A stretch of 64,000 bases of DNA from Campylorhamphus procurvoides (GCA_013396655.1 WBMV01000298.1:1035515-1099514); one strand, 5' to 3'; shown: positions 46,701-59,310, counted from the first letter of the stretch. The notes: a model not told the origin generated them from the sequence alone. Program-made: numbers and translations.

Positions 46701-49700
46701 TGGGAAGTTCATGCTGCCAAGTGCTTTGGTCAGAATATGAATCTGCTGCTTTTCAAGGATCCTAAATGAACAGAAGTGTGATCACTGTGAATTCAGGCAG
46801 AGATTGTAGATCAGGGTCAAAAACCCCTGCCTGCTAGTGGTCCCTGCCACACCCTGAGCTCTCTCACAGCTCCTTCCTTGTTGCTGTTGGCTGGGAAGAA
46901 GAGCCTCATCTTTAACACCAAAAGATGTTCATTAAACTCATGGATTTCACATCTTAATTTATACTGTTAAGTCTTTACCAGCTGCCTACTCTTTCTTACA
47001 ACAGGGCCCTCTGATACCTTGCAGCCATTTAATCTGTTACTTTTTCACACTTTCTTTATCTCTTGCATACCACTTTCATCTTCCCAGTCTTCCGTACCAT
47101 CTACTTCTCTTGTTCTCTCTGTATTATTTGCTGTTTGCTGTCAGATCATCCCTTATCAGAAGAAGAGAAAGAACTCCCCTGCTGCTTTTCTCCTCCACAC
47201 ATGGATGAATTATTTTTTTTTACTTAAACCATATTCGTGTTGACTCACACACCATACAGAGTCATATATCTGCAAAATTTAGATGGTAAATTATAAACTG
47301 AGTCAAGGAGTTTCTTTAAGCAATTTTTAAAGTACTGGGTACTCTATATCTCAGATAACAGAAATAATTTTGCTATGTAACATTGTGCTTTTTTTGTGTT
47401 AAGATAATACAAACTTAGACTCAACTTTTCATGTTGCAGATAAGCCCCTTGACTTCCATTGTATGTCTCAGAGCCCCGGATTAAACACATATAAAAATAC
47501 CTTGCAGAAGCTGGTCTGGGTGTGTTAATGTCTTGTACATGAAGTCTACCTTTGGCCCAGAAAAAAATTCCTTGTTAACTTTATAAATTCCAGTAGCCCT
47601 CTAATAGAAAAGAGATTTGTCTGAGTTTGTTTTTTCCTAAAGCCAGAAATACAGCCAAAGAAAAAGATTTACAATAGCAACTCTTATGGAAAAGCATTAG
47701 TACTGATGAAAACAAATTATGCCTGAAAGAGGAAAAATCCTTTCGGGAAACATCAGAAGGGCTTGAAACTCAGCCTTGATGCTGGTGTCCTAGACAACAG
47801 CAAGATCTAATCTACTAAGAACACCCCCTCCTCATATTCTCTCATTGATAACATAGCAACTGCAGGCTTTTTAAAGAAATCTGGGATGATCATGGCTCAA
47901 AAATCCTTGACCCCTTTGCAGTGGTTGGTACCAAGAGCTCTACACAGGGCATTGAGCTCCTGGGATTGTCTGTAAGTATTAACTATTCCAAAAGTCCCTG
48001 TAGTAGGTAGTCACAAGGCCCACATTAAGCATTTCCTTCTCTATTAGGCAACGTGGCAGACTAAAATATTCCCTGTCATGCAGAGACAACAGGAATAACA
48101 TTTCTTTTGTCTTGTGCCTGCGTTCCCTTGACTGGAGGTGCTGACCCAAGCAAAACAGCAGATGTTCTACAAGCCTGTATATTTGCATGTGTTAGTGCAT
48201 GTGCCCTCAGACACTGAGGTTTGTGTGTGTGTGTAAATATATATGTATAGTTTTGATTAATTTTTATGTTGCTCTGGCCAACATCTTTAATCTCTTAGTA
48301 CCACAAATTGAGGCACTGAGCATTTAATATTTCTTCTCTGAGGATAAAGGTTTGTTATCAGACTGGTATGAGAACTTCAGGTCACAGCTAAGATATTTAC
48401 AGCAGATGATTATTGTAACAAGACCATTTGAAAGCTGACATCAACATTTTTCATTCTTACATTTTTCCAAGTCCCAAACTGATAAAGAAATACATTATAT
48501 TTCTGCTCCTAAGGAACACACCTAAATAAAAGTCAACAAAACAAGGAATTTACTAAGCCACCTTATCTTGATCAGTTTTGGACCCAAATCAACAATGAGG
48601 ATAATTGTAAAAAAATCCATGGCCTTGGGTTGTCTTGTGTTAGATTAATGATCTAGTACCGTATTTGTCACAGTTAACTATGGAAAAAGGCACTTAAGAA
48701 AAACATTACAGAGCTGACTAAAGAATACTGTAGGCCTCTTGTATAGAATGAGAGTATTAAACACTGGACTGAGGTGATTTAAAATTACTGTCAGCAAAGC
48801 CATATGTCTTAATAGAGATGTTAAGAACAATAAAAAATAATTAACCCTAAAATCTCAGAGATTCATTTCTAAACTGTAAAAATCATCATTAGTTTTCTGC
48901 AAACAATCCTACAAAATAAAATTAAAAAAAAAAACCCAACAACAGAAAAAAACCCTTTAAGCGTTCCCTTTTCCCTGGAAAGGCTGACATTAAAGGAAGC
49001 TGTTTTTTTAAAGTGAGATCTCTTCCAATTAATGAAATATTGTTAGAGTTACAATATGGAAGCAAGTCTTAAATTTTTATGCCTTGGCAATAATATGACA
49101 AATAAAGTTGTCTGCACATTCAAAGTGTCAGGTTGTATACTTTTAATCATCTAAAAAATGGATTATTAAAAATCATCTAATTTCACCAGAAGATATTACA
49201 AGCAAGTTTTAAAGATACCAGCAAACAATATTTTAAAATCTTTTTATAGTTTTTTTCTTCTACAAAGGAAGAAAATGCATTTTGGTCATAAACGTATGGT
49301 AGAAAAAAATTAAATGTGATGGTGTTGAATATTCTTAAAGTATTGCAACCCAAAGGATATCATTGGAAAGGCACAGTATCATTTTATGTTATTAGGTTAA
49401 TGTAGCACCATAACAATCTGTGCACTTCAAAATCTTGACATAAAAGATATAGATTTGTGTAGCACTCATCAACAATTTTTAAGTAGGTGATTTGGGTTTA
49501 AAGGTGTGTAAAATTCAAGCTCAGTTTGTGTTTTCATTAAATATATGGTTCTGCAAACATATTGAACCAAATTATTTGCTAACTATTGCTGCTATCTAAC
49601 AAGATACCTGTTCTAATGTACAGGATAGTTCTACCATTCAGAAGGTGCTATAATTTAGTTGGGAAAGTTGAGGTGGAGTCTGAACAGGACATGATTGAAA

Positions 49701-50760
49701 CCACCCACTTTGCAAAACCATATGAAGCCAAACTAAAGTATTGATTTTCAACTCCCAGTCTAATACATACTATCCTATCTATGAAGCTGAACTCGGATAA
49801 AAGTAATTTATAAAAACTGAAGGAATGTTTAGCACCCAAAAAATATATCATCTGTGATATCTAAATGATCTAAATGATTGTCAAATAGCCACTTCAAGAG
49901 TCAGTGACTTCTCCCAGTGGTAAAACTAAACATTTGACTATAAACTAAACCTACAGCTCTCCAAACACTAAATGGAATGCAAATGCACGTGTTTAAGACT
50001 TCTCTAACTTCTCAAAGAAAATTTAATGGCATTAAATTATGTCCTCATGTTTCTTCTTCTTTCAAACATGGAAAGTTCTGTGTTTGTTAATTTCTTTTTG
50101 CTATTTTTACTGAACACTGAAGTGAAACTTGTCTTTAAGGTCTAACCCTCAGCTACACAAATTTGGAATTTCCATGGGAGTGTTCCTGCAGCAACCAGAA
50201 GAGGAAGTTTTCCAAACTAACATGAACTATACTTCTGTTTCTCAACGTGGAGCTGTGGTCTTCAGAGAATGCCAGAAAAATATCTTGTTCTCATTTAGTT
50301 CTCTGGATCATTCTGCACATACAGCAATATATTCTATGCACAACTCGCATTTGAAAAATTGGAACAGAACCCTGAGAAAAGTAAATCCATTGGAAAAAAA
50401 ATAGATACTGTTTAATAATACCAGTTTGGGATGTTTCAACCCTTCCATTGGAAAAAAAATTGACAAACAGGTGCATTCATTTTTTTTTCTCATGAATTAT
50501 TTGAATTTATCACAATTGCAAACATAAATATAGTTTGGGATTTTAAGTGCATATCTAGGGTTGGTTACAATTGGAAATATTTTGTCTGACAATTCTACCC
50601 ATCCCCCAGCAATTTAGCATTCCTCAAGTTACCATAGCATTACTTGTGAACTTTGAGTTAAAAAACACTCTGACATGGAGTGATGTTCTTCCAGTAACTG
50701 CTGCAGCCAACTCTCACTCTATGGCAGTACAGGTGCTAAACAAGTAAGGTTCAGCTCTCT
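40767..50760. other. Intergenic DNA downstream of PRSS35
   Basis: AT-rich, with no gene or recognised mobile element. The right end, just below 50760, should include the PRSS35 3'UTR on the minus strand. An ATTAAA-type signal on that strand lies at 50411-50416, but several similar ones exist and none can be chosen with confidence. A 17-bp direct repeat lies at 50386-50402 and 50444-50460. Confidence 0.55.
50386..50460. repeat. 17-bp perfect direct repeat, 41 bases apart
   Basis: TCCATTGGAAAAAAAAT occurs at 50386-50402 and again at 50444-50460. It lies in the probable PRSS35 3'UTR. It could be a local duplication or the target duplication of a lost or tiny insertion. Confidence 0.8.
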
Positions 50761-52002
50761 TCAGCCTTTGGTGCAATTCTCATCATTCCCATGTATCCAG
50801 AAGCAAATCTGGGCATATTTGAGAGGAGTAATTCTTACTGCTACATTGTAATCCTGCTGTTCACCATTGATATCCACCCACTGGTGGCCTGAGTAAACAG
50901 CAATGATCTTGCGTTTCCACTTCTTTTTGTTCGGCTCCTTAAGACGGAGATAGATGCCTGATCCAGTGGAGCCAGGCTCAGCATCACAGTACTGATAAAA
51001 GAGATCATTTGACTCATCAGATATGCTACAAAATCTATAGACCAGCAGCCCGGACCGATCATTGTCAAAACCTGAGAAGTGGATCATGCTTCCAGGCATC
51101 ATTTTGATTGTTGGGCTGATTCCCAGCTCCATGTATTTCCTTTTGTGAGGACGCTTGAGCTCAAGAACTGCATAATCATAATCCAGGGCAATATCCCCAG
51201 AAACACCCTTAAACCAGCCTTTTGGGATGTGGGTACTCTTCACCCTGGTCCACTGGAAGGAGGGCAAGCCATCTGAGGTCCCTTCCTTCCTCCCAGGCCT
51301 CCTCTGCTTTCGCCCATCACCTCTGGATTGCCGCCTTTGTTCTGTGGCAACTTTGGGATCCTCTTTGGCCGCAGAAACTTCTCTCCTATTTCTTTTAGCA
51401 CCCTTGCGTTTCCTGCCATTGCCTCTGGATTTCGTCTTCATCAGGCCCACCCTCAGTCTTTTGGTGCCCTTAACATAATCCTTGCCATTGTGCAGACAGT
51501 GGGCTGCTGTTAGAACGTGCTTGGGGGAAATGAGAATGCCACTGCAGCCAGTGGAGACCTTCACAGCCGTGTTGAATGGAAAGTTGGTCATAAACCGCTT
51601 GTCATAGATGCTGAACCTACTGTCCGTTCCATATATCTGCCTCTTCTTTCTCGAAGCCCTTCGTGTGGTTGTGTTTCCAGCTGGGTCAAGCACTGCTCCG
51701 AGGACATTCACTTCAGTCAGGGTCCGTGTGCCATTTTCAAAAACAGTCTCGTAGGATAAGAGGTCCTTCAAGTCAGACAAGCTTGGCACCGGCAGCTTTC
51801 TTTGACACTCAATTCCACATACGCTGTTCAGCTCTAATTTGGTTTTTGCTTCAAATTTAGGGCTGTCAAGGGAGAAAGTTCTTTCTCTCACAATCTGGGG
51901 AATCTTCTTTAAGTGCCAAGTAAAATCTTGTTCAGTTTCTGTTCCATTACTGAGACCCAATATAGGTATGAAAAATATGAATAGCAGTAACATGTGCTCC
52001 AT
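50761..52002 (-). CDS. PRSS35: Inactive serine protease 35 (PRSS35), complete
   Basis: 413 codons in one exon, the usual length for PRSS35, a secreted trypsin-fold protein related to PRSS23. A hydrophobic signal peptide occupies residues 1-18. Predicted N-glycosylation sites are N19, N90, N110 and N409. A furin-like RKKR ends at residue 121, followed by QIYGTDSRF, as expected for pro-region removal. The His motif LTAAHC places His168; DYAVLEL places Asp276; but the Ser motif reads GSTGSG, with Thr346 where Ser should be. This Thr is typical of PRSS35 and is why the family is called inactive. A Lys/Arg-rich insertion occupies residues 189-245. The start is the first ATG, 14 bases after a clear acceptor. 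The closest alternative, PRSS23, keeps the Ser and is shorter. Confidence 0.96.
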   Translation of the reverse strand: MEHMLLLFIFFIPILGLSNGTETEQDFTWHLKKIPQIVRERTFSLDSPKFEAKTKLELNSVCGIECQRKLPVPSLSDLKDLLSYETVFENGTRTLTEVNVLGAVLDPAGNTTTRRASRKKRQIYGTDSRFSIYDKRFMTNFPFNTAVKVSTGCSGILISPKHVLTAAHCLHNGKDYVKGTKRLRVGLMKTKSRGNGRKRKGAKRNRREVSAAKEDPKVATEQRRQSRGDGRKQRRPGRKEGTSDGLPSFQWTRVKSTHIPKGWFKGVSGDIALDYDYAVLELKRPHKRKYMELGISPTIKMMPGSMIHFSGFDNDRSGLLVYRFCSISDESNDLFYQYCDAEPGSTGSGIYLRLKEPNKKKWKRKIIAVYSGHQWVDINGEQQDYNVAVRITPLKYAQICFWIHGNDENCTKG

Positions 52003-52035
52003 CTTATTTTATTTTTCTAAAACAAGAAAGAGAGA
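52003..52035 (-). promoter_or_regulatory. PRSS35: PRSS35 5'UTR stub and splice acceptor
   Basis: Read on the minus strand, a pyrimidine-rich tract ends TTGTTTTAG at 52017, followed by 14 untranslated bases and the ATG. So the coding exon is preceded by an intron, and the promoter lies further right, probably in the CpG island. Confidence 0.75.
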
Positions 52036-54439
52036 TTTGAAAATACACTTTGGAAATACACACAGTTATCTTAGTATCTTCAAAGCATAATCATGCAATA
52101 TTAGAACTGACATCAGTGGAACAGAATTCAACACTCTACTCAAAATAGAAATACCTCAGATGTTTCCCTGTATTGCTTCCAACAGTCTTTAGCAAGATGG
52201 GTCAATACAATTCAGTCATCATCCATGCTGAGTTACCTACTGGAAGGTGAAATCAGCTAAATTTTACCTGATTTTCCTTCAGTGGGGCAGCAGTCTGAGT
52301 CACTCCGCTCAGTAGAGCATCTTTGTTTAATTTACCCCATAGGATTTTAGCAATTAAGTATTATGCTTTTATATAATATATATATATAATTATGTATTCT
52401 GCTTTGCTTCTCTATTGCTACTGGCTGAAGGTAGAACACAGTTGAAAATCACTGATGTATTCAAAAGTTGGGATACAAGCAGAGCTGGACAGACACACCA
52501 CATTGTGAGACTTAGGAACCCTTAAGAAACTGGAGCAATTATGCTCTTTCATGCAATGGCCAAAACATACGAGCTTTAACTGACCTAAAAGTCACACATG
52601 GTTCTGCATTACCCACCCAGCTAAGAGCTATGAATCTACCTATCAGGAAAAATGGCACTTGGCTAATTGCTATCCCAAAGAACCAACTTAGGAAAATCTC
52701 CTTTTCTCTTCCAGTTTATGCTGCCTGGATGGCACAGACAGAGCAATCTGGGCACCTAGAAAGGTGTCACAGCCCATTTTAAATGCTTTCAGCTTCAGTC
52801 ACTCTGAAAGGTGTGGGCCTCCTGCTGATCTTATGTTGTATCTCCTGCCCTGGGTGCCATCACCACCAAAACTTTGTTCATTACCTATATGTGGGTGTCT
52901 GAATCTCTCTCAGGATGTCAGAGAACTTCAAAATCCATGGTTGGAGGGGACAGACAGACAAGTGAGAAAAGTAGACTGTTGCAGGTCTAGAGGACTCTCC
53001 TGGTTTTATATATATGCAGGAAAGCTCAGCCAAGTAGGAGGGACAAGTCTGCTTATTCATCACATGCCTTTTTCCTCTAGAATCCCACAAAGGCTACAGA
53101 GTGCTGTCTGTGCCTTACTGTCCCATGTGGAATGCCTCACATAGATGGGGTGATGCACCACACGAAGAGCTAATACTTTCAGTGGGAAAGACAAAAAGCA
53201 GTATTATTCCCATCTGTAGTTGGGAAACATGCAGGAAGAAGGTAAAATTGTTCGAAGTCCGTGGCAGAGCCAGAAACTGAAGCCAGAACTCTTGATTCTG
53301 AACTCAAAACATTACGGAAAAGACCATTTTTCTCCTTTGGCAGCAGTGATGTCAGTGGCATTATCCAACTACTGGCGGCTGCCACTGGGAAACGCGTGCT
53401 CAGTTCCAACATCCTTCATTTCAATTACATGGAAACCTCAGCTGTGAAGAAAGAAATGGCCTATGATTAAGCTTTAAAAGCCAAGCAATTCAAGGATATG
53501 TATGTGGTTAATCTCTGGTTTACACTGGCAGTATAAGCCAGGGCAAATATAACCACTTTTCTTAAGTTTAGTTTAAAATAATACCAGTGCTGCTACCCAG
53601 TGAAACAGCCTGGTCACAGAGTAGCTGAAGATCTAGCATAAAAAATAGGGGTACGTGAGCAACATGAAAAAAGAAGTGGAAAAACACTTTTAAAGCTGGA
53701 TAATAGACCAATGACTCCTATGATTCTGAGGCATCTTCACCCTATACACAGATTTTTTTCTATAAGAGGTAATAATTATCATTTTTAGCCAAGTAAGCAC
53801 TGCAGTACAACAGAGCTTGTTCCTTCTGATGCCAAATTGAGAGGGTGTTTTTGTTTTAGCATTATTTTGACAGTTTCTACTTTGCCAGCACAGAATGCCA
53901 GCTTTGAGCCAGAGTTCACTTACTAGGATATACGTAAAACACATTTTACAATACAGCATAAAGAAACCCTCTCTGGCTTTAAAGTAGCTAACTCAGGTTT
54001 TGGAAAAGATGTGTGGACTTTCCTAAGACATCTGGAGATTACAGTGACTCACAGATCTAAGCTCTGGGGCATATGCAGTCATATGAAAAGATATCTGAAG
54101 GTTTTGAAAGCAGAGCAGAATCATCCCAGGCACAAGATTTTGTAGAGAGATACCAGTTGTTCATACCAGTGTAAGTCATTGCTATAGCAGAAATGCACAC
54201 ATTTGAACATTAACTTTTGTATACAAAGTTACCTTCAAAGTGTTTGTTTGTTTACTACTCAATTAGTACTAAATCTGAAAAGGAATGACTTTTACATATA
54301 TCTGCATACATGGAGAGGATTTTGCACAGTCATATCTCTTCATGTGGAGATGTGAACAAAATAATTTGGCCCATCTGCCTCATGCTATAAGCCTGTGTAG
54401 AGGTGAAGTATTATCAAACACCATTCAAATACAAGACAT
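52036..54439. other. Probable first intron of PRSS35, proximal part
   Basis: AT-rich, with a short (TA)n run near 52377-52391. No gene or repeat family recognised. Confidence 0.5.
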
Positions 54440-55133
54440 TTATGCACCAGTACAGGCTGGAAAGCAGCTCTGTGGAGGAGGACCTTGGGGTCCTCCCGGA
54501 CAACAAGCTGTCCATGAGCCAGCGGTGTGTCCTTGTGGCCAACAAGGCCAATGGTATCCTGGGGTGCATTAGGAAGAGTGTTGCCAGCAGATCAAGGGAG
54601 GTGATCCTAGCACTCTACTCAGCCCTGGGGCCATATCTTGAGTGTCTAGTTCTGGGCTCCTCAGTATAAAAGAGACATGGAGCTCCTGGAGTGGGTGCAG
54701 CAGAGGGCTACTAAGATGATTAGGGGACTGGAGTATCCCTCTTACCAGGAAAGTCTGAGAGAGCTGGGCCTATTCAGCCTTGAGAAGAAAAGACTGAGAG
54801 GGGACCTTATCACTATCTGAAGGGAGGGTACCAAGAGGATGGAGCCAGGCTCTTCTCAGTGGTGCTGAACAATAGGACAAAAGGCAATGGGCAGAAACTG
54901 ATGCACAGGAAGCTCCACCTGAATATGAGAAAGAACCTCTTTGTTGTGTGGGTGACCACACACTAGAACAGATTGGCCTGGGAGGTTGTGGAATCTCCTT
55001 TGCTGGAGATATTCAAGAGCCACCTGGATGCAATCTTGTGCCATGTACTTTGGGATGACCCTGCTTGAGTGGGGAGTTGGACCAGAAAAGCCCCCATGGT
55101 CCCCTCCAACCTTGCCAATTCTATGATACCTAT
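54440..55133 (+). repeat. CR1 LINE 3' fragment, about 700 bases
   Basis: Starts near 'gtacaggctggaaagcagc' and runs through 'gaggaggaccttggggtcct', 'ctattcagccttgagaag' and 'gaatatgagaaagaacctc' to the tail 'gccaattctatgatacctatg'. Sense orientation, antisense to PRSS35. A short in-frame remnant of the ORF2 end persists, then breaks. Confidence 0.9.
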
Positions 55134-55449
55134 GGATAAATTATAAGGTGTCAAAATAAGCAAATACTATAATGAGAGCATAAGAATTGCTTTCCTGGCC
55201 TGACCAAAGGTCTCCCTGGTCTAAAATCCAGTTTCTGACACTGACTAAATCTGGATGCCTAGGGCAGAGTATGAGAGTAAGTAACCAGGTATGTCCCTCC
55301 TCCCTCATAGTTTCTTAACTTACAACCAGTTGCATCTGATGGACTTCAAAGCAGATTAAACTTCAGCTGATTTCTCTTCCATAGTTTGCCAGTCTTCCCT
55401 TGAAGACATATAACATTTTGTATCCATAATGTTCTGCATGGAGGAGTTC

Positions 55450-55690
55450 ACAGAATCATCTATGTTGGAAAAGACCTCTGAGATCATCAACCTTTGACCT
55501 AACACCCCCTTGTCTACTAGACCATGGCCCTAAGTGCCACACCAGTCTCTTCTTAAATACCTCCATGGATGGGGAGCCCATCCAACGCCCAGTTACTCTC
55601 TCTGTAAAAAATGTCTTCCTAAGTTCCACAGGTTAACTACATGTTCTATGAGGAAGCATCTCCTTTTCTTTATTTTCAGCCTGTTTCAAA
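55450..55690 (-). repeat. CR1 LINE 3' fragment
   Basis: Begins 'tcacagaatcatctatgttg', then 'gaaaagacctctgagatcat', and continues through 'accatggccctaagtgccac' and 'aaatacctccatggatgggg'. It is the reverse complement of a CR1 tail and faces the preceding copy tail to tail across about 320 bases. Confidence 0.85.
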
Positions 55691-57754
55691 CTAGCATAGT
55701 TTGAGGAAAAATAATATTAATGTGGAAAAGCTGGTTTTAATTTGCTTTGTCCTAATATAGCTGTTGAACAAGACAGTGTCTTATGTCAGGCTCAAGAATG
55801 ATTTTTCTATTTTTCCCCAGAATACTCCTCCCTTTCCCAGCCCTTCCTCAGTGTCTGGATACTTTATATTTCTCTGCAGCTGAACTTTGTGAGCCCATAG
55901 GAAAGTTCAGTCACTAACTGTTAGTTCATACAGAAAGTCTTAGAGGTGCCTGGGTTGATGTCATTCCACTGTGATAGCTGAAGTCTTCCCAGCTGGACTC
56001 ATAACTAACTTTATAGAGAAGTCCACTTTTTTTTCTCTCTCTGCTTTACAGAGTGACTCTCTGTAAGCAAATGGGTGGAGTACTATGGCCCCCTTCTGCC
56101 ACTCTTTAAAAATTAAAAAAACTCCAAACAGTCAAAGCACAGAACCCTCAATAGATGCCTTGGAGCCTCCCATTTGAAACACTATACTCAAGTGCTCACT
56201 ACTTACAAAGACATTCTTGGAAGCCAAGATTTTCTTCATTTATAATGAACCACTTGTCACTGGGAATGAACTAACTACACTGCAGTATAACTGGAAGAAG
56301 TCCAAGCTGAGCAACTTGATGAAAATGGCAATTCTCATTACAGACCAGAGCAGCGGTCCTACTCGGCAGCACTGTCATTTTCAGCCATGCATTTAAGCTC
56401 TGTTTAGCAACCATGTCTCTACCACTTAAGTGAGGCCAACTCCGAGCACAGGCAACATCAGCAGTGGCCAGGGCCCAGCAGAGGATGCCAGCAAGAAGGA
56501 AACACAGGGGTCCTCTTGCCAGATGACAAGGATGTAAAGAGCTGTAAAGACACCTTTGCAGAGTGAGAGAAGGGGAGAGAGAATACAGCCTTCAGGGGGA
56601 GGAGGAAACGTCCTCAGAAGACAAGCTGAATGCAAGAAAAAACCCTCAACACGTTATCCTTTCTGCCGCGTTGTTGTCCACTCGTCTTCCAAACCCCAAG
56701 CTGCTCTGCCCTCTCTTTTCCTTCACTCCTTTCCCATATAAATTTTGGGTTGGCTTGTGTTAATTAGAATTCCTCAGTCAGCTCTTTAAGCTAGGATAAA
56801 TTACTGCAGAGAAGACAGGATAGAAACTAGAAAGTGAGAGAGATCCCCAGCTACATGAACTTGTTAAAATTCTTCCTCCAGTTTCCAAACACAGCAGATA
56901 ACAGTGAGGACTCCCTATTATGAGGATATGCCTGCCTCAGCTGCCAGGCATATCTATACAATTAAAACTATTTTCAGTTCTTTTCACTTCTTGCTTCCAA
57001 CATCAAATCTTCCTGCATTCGCAGGACAAAAACTACCTAGTTTTTCAGGATATCCTTCAATTATTTTGTCATTACAACCTACCATACTGCAGCTGAATGC
57101 ATCTCAAATGCTCAGGGGAATGCTTGTAGTCAAGCAGAACTAGAACATGTACCTCTTCAAGCTACCCAGGAATGAATTAACATGTCAGTGTAGCTCAGAC
57201 AAAAGGAAAATTCTGTCCAGCTACAGTCTTTTATCTTGATCTGTTCAGTGTAGCCTCTGCTCCGGGGTTTCCTTCTTATTGTAGGAAAGTCAACATGTTT
57301 GAGACTAAGCATACATAATTTTAAACACAATTTTCAGAGCGTAAAATAACAGAGGCTGCTACACTAACTATCTCCTTTAACTGCTTTTGGCCTTATTCTT
57401 GAAATGACCTGAAAGTTGGAATTCACACTTCTGCTCTGACAGAGCAAAACAGAGAACAAACTTTTGAAATCTCACATTCCCTGGAAGTAAGCATTACCCT
57501 AGCTTTAGCTGCCGCTGTTCCCCCTTCCCTCCTCCAGGTGTGCTCACTCCATATAGGGGTGCGTGGATGTCGTTCTCCGCTCTGACTTGACGGAAAAGAA
57601 CCCCACTGCCGCTCCTGGCTCTTACAAAATTTAAGCAGCTTCAGTACGCATAGGAAGAAGTAGCTTTACACAGCATGCATGACAGCTCAACACGGAGGGA
57701 AAATAAAGAACGAGGTGTAAATGGCGATGGGAGAGGAGGGCTCCTCCTCTCCCT
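55691..57754. other. DNA between CR1 copies and the CpG island
   Basis: No gene recognised. A TATA-like CTATATGG on the minus strand lies at about 57549-57556, but nothing else supports a start site there. Confidence 0.5.
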
Positions 57755-57805
57755 GTTGTGCCCGCCGCGGCCGCGGGGCGGCGCTCCCGGACAGGCGGCA
57801 GCCGC

Positions 57806-57975
57806 TTCATCCCGCGGCTCTATCCCATGGCTCTATCCCACCACGGCTCTATCCCATGGTTCTATCCACAGCTGCATCCCCCCACGGCTCCATCCCATGG
57901 CTCTATCCCATGGCTCCATCCCACCACGGCTGCATCCCACCACGGCTCAATCCCACCACGGCTCCATCCCGGACC
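57806..57975. repeat. Minisatellite inside the CpG island
   Basis: About ten imperfect copies of a 13-17-base unit of the form CCCAYSRCGGCTCTATC, mixing GGCTCTATCCCATGG and CACCACGGCTCCATCC variants. Copy-to-copy differences are single bases and a 3-base insertion. Confidence 0.85.
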
Positions 57976-59310
57976 AGCTCCTCCCGACCCTCCCCGCCGG
58001 GCTCTCTCCCCGCTCCTGCGGGCCGGGAGGAGGTGGAGGGGGAAAGAGGTCTCGTCGCTGCGGCTGAGCGGCTCCGGGATGGAGCCCTGCCAGCCGGGCA
58101 CCGGGCGGGCACGGAGCGGGATACGCCGCTGGGACGGCAGGTCAGTGCCGGGATAGCCGCCTTCCCAGTGCCTTCCCCGCTGCTGCCGGCCGCTCCAGTG
58201 CATCCACCCGAGTGTTAAAGCCCAGGGCTTCCCTGAAAAAAGGGCGAGGGTCTGGGGAGGAAGGCTTTGACTCTACCGCTCCTCAGCCATCTCCCGGTCC
58301 TGCTTCCCGCGCCTGATCCAAAGGAGTTCCCGTTCTACAGAGCCTTCAAGTTAAATACCTTGGCACGGCTCTTTTATTTGTGCCATTCCAAGATAAATCT
58401 GCTTCCAGCAGTGACGAATCTGGATGAAATTACTGTCAATTCCAGAGGACCGGCGGGGATGGCAGCCCGAATACTGAGGGGATGAATCAGAATTAAAGGG
58501 GAGTTTGTTTTGAAGGGTGAAGAGGTTCCTTGCCTGCGTCCCGCAGAAGCCAGAGCCCAAAAATAAATCTTTGGAAAACCAATAAATATGCCCCTTGCCA
58601 CGCTCCCGTTAAGCCGTCTTGTGAAATCGGCTTCAAATATTAAAAAGCGAGGACCACAGAAACGTGTGACGTTTTAGTCCTATCAAAAATATATCCACAA
58701 GGCTAAAGAGGCAGGAGCTTTGTACAAAACCTCTCAGCTGCCAAGCCCGAGGCACTGACATCGCTCAGCCTCATCAGTTTTTTAAAACGACCCGCGTAGG
58801 AAGAACGACACCTCAACCAAAAAAAGGTGTCACCTCAGAGGCGCTGGTTACCTCGGGCTGGCCGGTGCCCCGCAGCCCCGCTCAGCCCCCGTCCCCAGCT
58901 CCCCTCCTGCCCACCCGTGTCCCGGGGGGCCCGAGAGGGTCTCGGTCATACCTGGCAGCCCGGGAAGGCAGGCAGGGGAAGGGAGGGCGGCGGTCCCAGC
59001 CCCGGGGCGCAGGATCCCCGCTCGCCGCTCGTCCAGCGCCCGCGGCTACTGAGGACGGGGCGGCGGGAGCGGCCAGGTCTTCCCAGGCGGGGGAGGGGAT
59101 GGAAAAAGGAAAGGCAAAAAAAAAAAAGAGAAAAAGAAGGCGAGAGGGAGGAAGCCGGGAGGGCGCGAGGGGGAGGGCCGAGGGGAGCGGAGGCAGATCC
59201 CGGTGTCTCCTTGGATGGGATGGGAAGGGAAGAGAAGAGGGGGCTCTGCCTGCGGGGCGGGGAGGCGCATCGCATCGCCCCGCTCTCGGCGGGGTGACCC
59301 TCGCAGGGCC

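Noticed and set aside
50761..52002. PRSS23 in place of PRSS35
   Set aside because: The Thr in the Ser motif, the 413-residue length and the neighbouring SNAP91 fit PRSS35.
57675..58218. Repetitive peptide frames of 130-165 codons (Ser-Ile-Pro-rich)
   Set aside because: They are the translation of the minisatellite in three frames.
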